Shown: positions 16,010 through 22,689 of the stretch, in pieces
Layout: each line of letters starts with the position of its first letter
How positions within the stretch are numbered: position 1 is the first letter of the stretch
DNA from: JAJCZB01 sp964350195
GTDB lineage: Bacteria > Babelota > Babeliae > Babelales > Vermiphilaceae
Direction: 5' to 3'
Assembly (NCBI GenBank): GCA_964350195.1
Contig: CAYGJB010000017.1
Location: forward strand, 1-22,689
DNA length: 22,689 bases
Position numbers and translations under genes: made by a program
The notes under the pieces: generated by a model
What the model was told of the DNA's origin: nothing
What the model saw: only the letters and a program-made list of their open reading frames with translations
Databases searched by the model: none

Positions 16010-18119
16010 TCCTGTCCCTTAAAAATCCTTCTTCTACTATCAACTGTGCAGCAGGCAACCATTCTACACGTAAATTATTAAGAACGTTATTACCATCACC
16101 AAAATCAATTGCTTCATTCAATAACATACCCGCACCATTCAAAAATGATTTCCCCTCAATAAAAAGTCTCCCTTTAGTCAATTGTATTCCTGCACTATTA
16201 GCGCTCAACCGTGCGCCATTTAAAACTAACGTTGAAGTTTCATCATATAACTGCAGTAATGTTTTTGATACAATCGATGGGTCATAATTAAAGGTAATGC
16301 CATCATTCAAAATAAGCTGAGAGTTTCTGGTAATAGTGCATACTAAATCCGTTTGAAAGTTAAAAGTATACCCATCACCTTCTATGCTTAATTGATTGTT
16401 AACGTCAAAGGAGCCAAGCGTAAAAGAGTATTCACCATCAAGAATAATACGTACATTATCAAATACAACTTTCGAGGTATCATCTACAAGCTTGAGACTG
16501 TTTGTGTTAATGCCACGCAACGTAACATCCTTTAATACAAGCCCTGAGTTGGCATCTACTATTAATTCACAGCTAGAATCAAGTGTAACTCGTCCCGACC
16601 GGCCGTTGATGACATTATTTCCATTCAATAACAAAGAGCAGTTTTGCAGCATAACATCATTTTCAAAAAGTAATTCCACATTTGCCAAAGTGCTCTGAGG
16701 CATTGCTACAGATGCTAAACGCTCAAATGCTGCAACGATTACAGTGCCACCTTCTTGCGAAGTTACTTGATACTGTCCACTCGGTGAATAACGAAAAGAT
16801 GCAATAGCAGTAGCAGAATCAATCGAAAAGGTTTGATTAAATATAGGATTATCAAATGCATATGAGCGCACTACCCCCACTCCCCCAAAAATATCTCTTC
16901 CCAGTCCCAAGCAGTTACCATCCGGACTAAACTCAACAGTTTGCACTGCTGTAGAATCCAAATCACTTATACCATCACCCTGTTCAGTTAAAGTACCTGC
17001 ATTAAAGTCATGCTCAAAAAGAAATACTGAATTGGTAAATCCACCCTCAATACCGATTGCTAAAAAATCTTTCTGTATCGGATTCCAGGAAACAGACAAG
17101 ACATCCGCTCCCGTATCTACTACCGCACTTGCATTCAAACTCAATGTAACAAGCGACGCATCAAATTCATACACCAGCAGATCTGGATTTGCACCGGTAT
17201 GATTTACTCCTACAGCAAGCAATGTACCATCTGCATTCCATGCCATTGATTCTCTTTGTACAGATCTACTTGGAGTAATAGCAAAAGTAGATGGAGCACC
17301 GAATAATCCTGTTCCTGTATCAAAGGGATACACTTTTAATTGGGCGCCAATTTCAGTTCCTCCTACCGCCAGATATTCCCCTGACGGGTGCCACGCACAG
17401 GCAACATAATCACCAGTAGCAATACCATCTGAATCTAATACAATAAGAGTGGGACCACCGGCTGCAAAAAAAACTGAAAAAAGCTCATCCCCCGTGCTTT
17501 GACTTCGTACTACTGCACAAAAGGGCAACGTAGGATGACAACGAACTGAATTGGTTTGCGAAGAAGAGCCACCGTCTAAATTAAGAATGAATGTTTCCAA
17601 AGTGAACGTAGCACCATCAAAGCTCAACACTGCTACTCCTGAAAATCCTCCTGAAAAAATAGCAAATGCTACATAGCCTCCATCAGAAAACCAGTCACTA
17701 CTTATATTGCCAATTCCTCCAAAGCTAATAAATGTAACCTGCTCTATAGTGCAATTAGTTGCACGAGAAGGCAAAATTTCTCCCCCTCCTCTAAAATTAA
17801 TTACATGATTATTGCCAATAATATTACCAAAGGTTTGAATATCGGCAACACTACTCACTACTAAATCTTTATTCAACACAAGGGTTCCTTCCCGCAAGCT
17901 AATTTGACCTGAAGCCGCGAAAAAAGAATCCCACGTTCCCGTAGTAGCCGAATTAAAAAGCTTAAAACCTCCGTCAATTGCTGCAAATCCTGCTATTCGA
18001 TCTCCATCATTAAGCACTTGAATTGCATTAAATCTATTAGGTGCCGTATCAGAACCAATGTCTACACAGTAGGCAAACCTTGTAAATATACACATTAAAA
18101 AAATAATTTTTTTATACAT
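16002..18119 (-). CDS. Secreted beta-propeller / beta-solenoid protein, paralogue 2
   Basis: 705 residues. Signal peptide MYKKIIFLMCIFTRFAYC, then VDIGSDTAPNRFN, which matches the start of the next paralogue residue for residue in position. Solenoid-like strands span about 60-115 (SLREGTLVLNKDLVVSS). A single seven-unit WD-like propeller spans about 120-465 with CAWHPSGEYLAVG, MAWNADGTLLAVG, VSWNPIQKDFLAIG and EFSPDGNCLGLG. A C-terminal solenoid-like region (470-705) ends in WLPAAQLIVEEGF. The Cys at the end of the signal is not in a canonical lipobox; signal peptidase I cleavage after AYC is likelier. It starts 9 bases after its upstream paralogue ends and overlaps the next by 8 bases. The function is unknown; ligand or protein binding is the likely role. 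Confidence 0.85.
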   Translation of the reverse strand: MYKKIIFLMCIFTRFAYCVDIGSDTAPNRFNAIQVLNDGDRIAGFAAIDGGFKLFNSATTGTWDSFFAASGQISLREGTLVLNKDLVVSSVADIQTFGNIIGNNHVINFRGGGEILPSRATNCTIEQVTFISFGGIGNISSDWFSDGGYVAFAIFSGGFSGVAVLSFDGATFTLETFILNLDGGSSSQTNSVRCHPTLPFCAVVRSQSTGDELFSVFFAAGGPTLIVLDSDGIATGDYVACAWHPSGEYLAVGGTEIGAQLKVYPFDTGTGLFGAPSTFAITPSRSVQRESMAWNADGTLLAVGVNHTGANPDLLVYEFDASLVTLSLNASAVVDTGADVLSVSWNPIQKDFLAIGIEGGFTNSVFLFEHDFNAGTLTEQGDGISDLDSTAVQTVEFSPDGNCLGLGRDIFGGVGVVRSYAFDNPIFNQTFSIDSATAIASFRYSPSGQYQVTSQEGGTVIVAAFERLASVAMPQSTLANVELLFENDVMLQNCSLLLNGNNVINGRSGRVTLDSSCELIVDANSGLVLKDVTLRGINTNSLKLVDDTSKVVFDNVRIILDGEYSFTLGSFDVNNQLSIEGDGYTFNFQTDLVCTITRNSQLILNDGITFNYDPSIVSKTLLQLYDETSTLVLNGARLSANSAGIQLTKGRLFIEGKSFLNGAGMLLNEAIDFGDGNNVLNNLRVEWLPAAQLIVEEGFLRDRNV

Positions 18120-18128
18120 TATCTACTA

Positions 18129-20246
18129 TTACACGTTGTTTACTGTAAATTGACCTAGCATTAGTTCAACATTAGATGCCGGGAGCCATCTTACTGTAAC
18201 ATTATTTGCAGCAGTTAAACCATCGCCTAGCTCTAATGACGTTGCACTCGATGAACCCTCGTTAATAAGCGTACAGATTCCATCAAACATAATTTTTCCT
18301 TTTGTTAATTGTAATCCGGCTGAGGAAGTAGAAAAGCTAGCCGAATCAAAAACTAACTGCGCGCTGTCCTCATCAAGAACAAGCAAATCACGAGAACTTC
18401 CATCTAGTGGCGCATAGCGTAATGTAGTGCCCTTATCAAAAATAAATCGAGAGTCAGCATTAATATGCGTTGCAACCGTACTCGTTAGAATAAAACTGTT
18501 ACCTTCTCCCATTACTCGCACATCATCGATAACATCTAATCTGCCCATATCAAACATATAATCACTATCAAGAACTATCTGCATATGATTGAATGACATG
18601 GTACTCGTGCTATCCAAAAGATTAATGCGATCTAATCCCAATCCTATTAATGTCATATCGCGAAACATGAGGCTTGAATTTTGAGCTATATCAATAGTGC
18701 ATGTTGACTCAAATTCTATACAGGCACCATTTCCATTCCAAATATTATTTCCCGTAAAAGTTATACAAACATCATGATACGTAGTATTACTCACTTCATT
18801 TATAATCAAATCTGTCCAGGTATAGCAGCTACCAGCAGGCAATGCATAGAGCCGTATAATATCATCATCCCCAGAAACGGCTGCAAACCGTCCTGTTGGC
18901 CCCCACCGCGTTGCCTCAAGATCATCCCCTGGATTCAATCCTGTAAAAGTAACATTCTTAATAAGAGTAATAGTAGAATTGTCAAATGCGTACGTATTAA
19001 AAAATGCAGTTCCTGCAAGCTCATCTGTACTAGCAGAAAAACATTCTCCCACAGGCTCCCAACTCAATCCTTCTACCGTTCGACCCAAATCGTTCACATT
19101 ATCAAGAAAAGTGAGTGAACCATTACCAACACCACCACCACCATCATCAAATGAGTATACGCGAATATTGTCTGTGGTCGCTCCTCCCGTTATCAAACCA
19201 AGCACTAAATAATTAGGCCCTTTACCCCAATCAAGACCTGCAATAGAGCTTCCAATACTAAGTGAAGCATTAATACCTACAATTGTTAGCGGAGAAAATG
19301 ACAATTCATACACAAGCAATTCTGGATTAACGCTATTCGTTAAAAGACCTACCACAAAATAATTACCCGTAGTATCAAACTGCACTGATTCATATTGTGC
19401 TGTACGAGCTGGCGAAAGAGCGGTAGTTACAACAGTTCCCAAATTACCACTACTGTCCACCGGATATACTCTAATCTGTGCACCAGTAACCAATGTACTT
19501 ACTGCTAAGTAATCGCCCGATGGATGCCATGAACATGCACGCCCATCACCCACAAAAAAAACATTGTCCACGAGCGTAAGCGTTGCTCCATCAAAGGAGA
19601 AAATCCATACCGATCCATTACCAGCGCCATTTGCCTGGCGAGTAAATGCAAGTATATTTTCTCCTGGGCGCCAACGCACATCACCTGTTCCATCAAAAGC
19701 AGGTATCGGACCGGTATCAAATGAATCAATCGGTGTCAGTACATTATTAGCAGTGCTATACACCAGAACAATGCCATCATCACCCGCAGTTGCTAAATAC
19801 TCTTCCGTGTAATTAAATGATAATGTTTCCGCATCTTCACCCGCTACAGCTTGTGAAAGAAAAATGGGAGCACATCTAAAATTAGCTCCTCCCTCACTAG
19901 GAATACGTTCAATAGTAGGAACTTCCATTATATGACGATTACCAATGATATTTCCCAAAAAGCCTATACCTATAACATCATGTATTATAAGATCTCGATT
20001 TAAAATTAATGTTCCCCCCGTCAAGGAGATAGAACCCGAGACAGGAAAAAATGAATCAAATGTGCCCCTAGTATCTGCATCAGATAGTGCAAACCCTCCA
20101 AATAAAGCTGCAAATCCGGCTACGCGGTCACCGTCATTAACAATCACTTGACTATCAAATCGAGCAACAGCAGTATCTGAACCAATATCAACGCAGTTAG
20201 TTACCATGTTTACTAAAAGAAGAGAGGAAACTATAATCGCTCTCAT
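18129..20246 (-). CDS. Secreted beta-propeller / beta-solenoid protein, paralogue 1
   Basis: First gene of the three-paralogue operon. The frame stays open to an ATG at 20360, but I choose 20246 (20249 is an adjacent alternative ATG). AGGGG lies 8 bases upstream, and this start yields exactly 705 residues with a Cys at 18 followed by VDIGSDTAVARF, in step with paralogue 2. The signal peptide is MRAIIVSSLLLVNMVTNC. Solenoid-like strands (about 65-110), a WD-like seven-unit propeller (about 125-470, with CSWHPSGDYLAVS, VQFDTTGNYFVVG and LSWEPVGECFSAS) and a C-terminal solenoid-like region (475-705, ending WLPASNV...) follow. It is more divergent from its neighbours than the two copies inside the third gene are from each other. 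No enzyme motif is seen. Confidence 0.83.
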   Translation of the reverse strand: MRAIIVSSLLLVNMVTNCVDIGSDTAVARFDSQVIVNDGDRVAGFAALFGGFALSDADTRGTFDSFFPVSGSISLTGGTLILNRDLIIHDVIGIGFLGNIIGNRHIMEVPTIERIPSEGGANFRCAPIFLSQAVAGEDAETLSFNYTEEYLATAGDDGIVLVYSTANNVLTPIDSFDTGPIPAFDGTGDVRWRPGENILAFTRQANGAGNGSVWIFSFDGATLTLVDNVFFVGDGRACSWHPSGDYLAVSTLVTGAQIRVYPVDSSGNLGTVVTTALSPARTAQYESVQFDTTGNYFVVGLLTNSVNPELLVYELSFSPLTIVGINASLSIGSSIAGLDWGKGPNYLVLGLITGGATTDNIRVYSFDDGGGGVGNGSLTFLDNVNDLGRTVEGLSWEPVGECFSASTDELAGTAFFNTYAFDNSTITLIKNVTFTGLNPGDDLEATRWGPTGRFAAVSGDDDIIRLYALPAGSCYTWTDLIINEVSNTTYHDVCITFTGNNIWNGNGACIEFESTCTIDIAQNSSLMFRDMTLIGLGLDRINLLDSTSTMSFNHMQIVLDSDYMFDMGRLDVIDDVRVMGEGNSFILTSTVATHINADSRFIFDKGTTLRYAPLDGSSRDLLVLDEDSAQLVFDSASFSTSSAGLQLTKGKIMFDGICTLINEGSSSATSLELGDGLTAANNVTVRWLPASNVELMLGQFTVNNV

Positions 20247-20358
20247 CATATACACCCCTAATAATTTTAAGGATGATGCAAGAGCTATCCCGAGATTCAT
20301 AAATACCTCAAAAAATCGCACTGTAGGTGCATACGGATTGCCACATATAGTTTTCTGC

Positions 20359-20387
20359 ATCGTACAATTACTACATTATTTATTCAA
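20359..20387 (-). promoter_or_regulatory. Possible promoter of the propeller operon
   Basis: On the minus strand TTGAAT (20382-20387) and TACGAT (20359-20364) are 17 bases apart, each matching four of six consensus positions. The start point would be near 20352, leaving a leader of about 105 bases before the chosen ATG at 20246. The match is moderate only, and the DNA is AT-rich. It lies in the gap after the PLP-enzyme gene, so the operon need not depend on read-through from it. Confidence 0.3.
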
Positions 20388-20459
20388 GTGATCATAAGCT
20401 GTGAGCATATTATTGAATTAAACATAATATAGTCCCTTCAGTTCGCTCAAAGAGACAAC

Positions 20460-21569
20460 TTACAACTCTAAATACTTTCGAAACGGCAAAGGCATTTCTC
20501 GGCTTTTTATTATTGGTACCTTTACATCAGAACAAAAAGTATTCCAAAATAGCACCACTCCGTTATCATTCCCACGTTTCAATTCTTTAAGCATTCCTGC
20601 CGCAGCTTTACCGGTATACGTGGTATCTAGCTGAACATTATCAGTTAATTTAAAAAGAGTAATTGCATGCAAGGCTTCATCGGTTACAATTCCATAATCT
20701 GGCCCTGCTGAGTCAAGATGTACCGTAACAGCGCTTTTATTCCATATATAGCATGGAAAGTTTGGGTCTTTATCATGCAAATACAGATTTGTTTTATCCG
20801 CCAAAGTGCAAACCTTATCCACACAGTCATGTAGTTTTTCTTCGGGCTCAACAGCAATACCAACTACATGAGATGTTAGGCCAGCAGCCTTAACCCCTAA
20901 TACTAAACCAGCAAGCGTCCCCCCGGTTCCCGCTGCCACATAAATCGTTGAAGGCTCTGGCAGTATGCCAGCTTCTATTTGCTGTTTTAGTTCAAAGACT
21001 GCATTAACGTAACCGATTATACCAATAGGGCAAGATCCTCCTGTAGGCACAAAATAAGGAATTTTGCCATACTCATGCTCATGCTGCATACATAAACAAA
21101 TCGTTTGCATTGTACGAACTTTTTTATCGGAATTAAAAATCATGCTACATTTATTTTCATGCATTAAAAGTAGGTTACGTTTTACCACATCAGTTACTGG
21201 TTGTGGCATTAACATAGCAATGCAACTCAAACCTAGCATATTGGACAGCGATGCAGTGGCTACCACATGATTAGATCCAATGCACCCATACGTCATTATT
21301 GATTTGGCATCATGTACAAGAGCATCAGCAAGCAAAAATTCCAGTTTGCGTACTTTATTACCCCCAAAAGAGCGCCTACCATCCCTCACTTTTCCCGTGA
21401 CACCATCGTCTTTCATATATATTTGTACATTGCACGATAATTGCTTTTCTAATCCTTTTAATCTAACAATGGGAGTAGGTAAACTGCCAAGATCAAGACA
21501 TAATACTTTCTCTTTCAAAGCTGGAAAAGTATTAAATAAAGGACGGTTATAGCACCAATCGCGATCCAC
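20460..21569 (-). CDS. PLP-dependent D-cysteine desulfhydrase / ACC deaminase family enzyme
   Basis: 369 residues, fold type II PLP enzyme. GGNKVRKLEFL carries the Schiff-base Lys (K72). GSNHVVATA (S99) is the substrate-carboxylate loop, and AAGTGGTLAGL (213-222) binds the PLP phosphate. The active-site positions that separate the two activities read Thr319 (YTGK) and Thr344 (WNTF). ACC deaminases have Glu and Leu there while D-cysteine desulfhydrases have Ser or Thr, so I favour D-cysteine desulfhydrase (D-cysteine to pyruvate, H2S and ammonia). The start is a GTG at 21569 with GGGAG nine bases upstream; a stop lies in frame upstream. It is slightly longer than the usual 330-340 residues. 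Divergent from the channel gene. Confidence 0.85.
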   Translation of the reverse strand: MDRDWCYNRPLFNTFPALKEKVLCLDLGSLPTPIVRLKGLEKQLSCNVQIYMKDDGVTGKVRDGRRSFGGNKVRKLEFLLADALVHDAKSIMTYGCIGSNHVVATASLSNMLGLSCIAMLMPQPVTDVVKRNLLLMHENKCSMIFNSDKKVRTMQTICLCMQHEHEYGKIPYFVPTGGSCPIGIIGYVNAVFELKQQIEAGILPEPSTIYVAAGTGGTLAGLVLGVKAAGLTSHVVGIAVEPEEKLHDCVDKVCTLADKTNLYLHDKDPNFPCYIWNKSAVTVHLDSAGPDYGIVTDEALHAITLFKLTDNVQLDTTYTGKAAAGMLKELKRGNDNGVVLFWNTFCSDVKVPIIKSREMPLPFRKYLEL

Positions 21570-21621
21570 TATTGTACTCCCTTTTCTTGCATCATCACTA
21601 TTGAGCGCTAAAATACTCTCT

Positions 21622-21652
21622 TAATTTTGATTACTTCCCTATATCAAAATTA
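21622..21652. promoter_or_regulatory. Perfect 10-bp inverted repeat, possible operator
   Basis: TAATTTTGAT (21622-21631) is exactly inverted as ATCAAAATTA (21643-21652) around 11 bases. It lies between the divergent PLP-enzyme and channel genes, upstream of both starts. A short TTGCAA-GCT-TTGCAA motif follows at 21657-21671. There is no T-run, so it is not an intrinsic terminator; a repressor site is the natural reading, but this is inference. Confidence 0.35.
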
Positions 21653-21711
21653 CAAGTTGCAAGCTTTGCAAGATAATAATATCATGAAAAAAAGTTAAAA
21701 AGGAGATACCA

Positions 21712-22689
21712 ATGAGCGAACATATTCAAAAAAAAGAGTTGGTGCTGGATTTCAAGCAGTAATTTTTTTAGTAACATTTACTCTTCTTACCATTTTTTTT
21801 ACCTTGCGTTATAACACGTTTATAACTCATGATCCTTATCCACAACTATTACCTAATAACCCAACAAACAAAACCGTTGCAATCGGCATTAATATTGCTC
21901 ATTTTAGCACTTTTAATATAGAAAAGAATACGTTTATTATGGATGGAACGCTTTGGTTTGGCTACAATCCAAAAGAAGTCTCTCTCGATAAAATTAAAAA
22001 ATTTTCTATTTTTAACGGTGAGTTAAATCACGTTTCAGAACCAGTAATCATTGATCATAATGGCATAAGTATCGCACAATTTCTCATTCGTACAACCTTT
22101 CATACTCCTCTCAACTATCGAATGTTTCCCTTAGATGATCATCGCATAAACCTGATGATTATAAATAATTTTTTACCTAAAGATGTGATGTTTGTATCAG
22201 AGCAAAAAGATATAGTCTTTTCTGAATCATTATATGTTCCAGGGTGGCATATTTTAGGACGAGACGTACGTACCGGTATTCGTCAAGTAGTTTTAGAGAA
22301 AGATAAAAAACAGTATTCAGATATCCATCAGGAAGCAATTATTACTCTGGAATGTGAACGAACAGATCCGAGCCTTATCATCAATATATTGCTCACGTTA
22401 TTACTTATGCTTTTCATTTCAGTGCTCACTTTTTCATCGGATGAAGACAGCGTCCTGATTGTAACGGTAGGAATTGTAGCCCTTATAAGCTATCGCAGCG
22501 TAATGCAGACAATCGCTCCCCCCCAAGTAAGCTATTTTATGTTTTCCGATTATATGTATTTGTTAACTCTTTCAAGCGTAATCATCACTTTATTTTGTGG
22601 TATCATGACGCGTGAGAGAAATAGCAGTATTCATACCAAAAAGCTCGCTATTCTATTTGTTTATGCTCTGTTTTCAATCTCATGTGTTG
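21712..22689 (+). CDS. Pentameric ligand-gated ion channel-like protein, frame broken at A8 tract, 3' end cut
   Basis: A strong AGGAG (21701-21705) lies six bases before the ATG at 21712, but that frame stops after 16 codons at the TAA near 21760. The neighbouring frame, one base back, is open from 21699 to the window end (about 325 codons) with no good start. A -1 shift at the eight A (21728-21735) joins them and gives an N-terminal basic stretch plus membrane signal (AVIFLVTFTLLTIFF). The body resembles Cys-loop channels: a beta-rich ectodomain with MFPLDDHRINLMI (22121 on, the FPxDxQ loop), RTDPSLIINILL opening M1 (about 22360-22435), an M2-like segment after DED (22441-22520), and SDYMYLL opening M3. 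M4 begins near 22635. It may be frameshifted by design, decayed, or a sequence error. Confidence 0.65.

Noticed and set aside
16002..18119. Lipoprotein anchoring of the propeller proteins through the Cys at the end of the signal
   Set aside because: The residues before the Cys (FAYC, VTNC) do not fit a lipobox, and the third paralogue has Gly-Met instead.
20250..20360. Longer N terminus for the first propeller paralogue
   Set aside because: It would bury the signal peptide 38 residues inside. The AGGGG site and exact alignment with paralogue 2 support 20246.
20432..20456. Minus-strand hairpin after the PLP-enzyme gene as a terminator
   Set aside because: GTCTCTT/AAGGGAC pairs with one G-U, but no T-run follows; too weak to call.
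21684..21698. Four-codon frame ATG AAA AAA AGT TAA before the channel gene
   Set aside because: No ribosome binding site was seen and it is expected by chance in A-rich DNA.

Overview
The window is AT-rich, gene-dense bacterial chromosome. It combines ordinary housekeeping genes with secreted beta-propeller proteins, an exported ankyrin-repeat protein, an SLC1-type amino-acid carrier and a pentameric ligand-gated-channel-like protein. Genes overlap or sit 1-10 bases apart in strand-switching clusters, and atpG stands outside any ATP synthase operon. That mix fits a reduced-genome, protist-associated bacterium with a cell envelope (MurA is present). Candidatus Dependentiae (TM6/Babeliae) is my best guess from gene style; it is inference, not proven by any marker here.

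Layout. 1-145 (minus): tRNA-Tyr and tRNA-Gly (cut by the window edge) behind a strong promoter-like sequence. 269-1480 (minus): yacP-like gene, tsaE and a small BFD-type [2Fe-2S] protein, overlapping or 1 base apart. 1577-2428 (plus): atpG alone. 2430-5112 (minus): rluB, murA and a secreted orphan. 5113-5412: a 300-base gap with an orphan plus-strand terminator-like hairpin. 5413-8194 (plus): tdk, radA and an exported ankyrin protein. 8191-9360 (minus): an SLC1-family symporter with altered substrate and sodium-site motifs. 9474-12812 (plus): an unusually long CPBP/CAAX-type membrane protease with repeated ectodomains. 12878-20246 (minus): three paralogous secreted proteins in one operon, each with a seven-bladed WD-like propeller between beta-solenoid-like segments; the third gene has a tandem second propeller. 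20460-21569 (minus): a PLP enzyme of the D-cysteine desulfhydrase/ACC deaminase family. 21712-22689 (plus, cut by the edge): a ligand-gated-channel-like protein whose start codon is out of frame with its body by one base at an eight-A run.

How the genes fit together. The left half is core maintenance: tRNA supply and t6A modification, RNA turnover, rRNA pseudouridylation, peptidoglycan precursor synthesis, dTMP salvage, DNA repair and ATP synthesis. The right half looks like the surface and host interface: nutrient uptake, membrane proteolysis, large exported propeller/solenoid proteins and a receptor-like channel. The most original items are the propeller-in-solenoid operon with its recent 1032-base internal duplication, and the A8 frame break in the channel gene. 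All family assignments were made by eye from motifs, with no database search.
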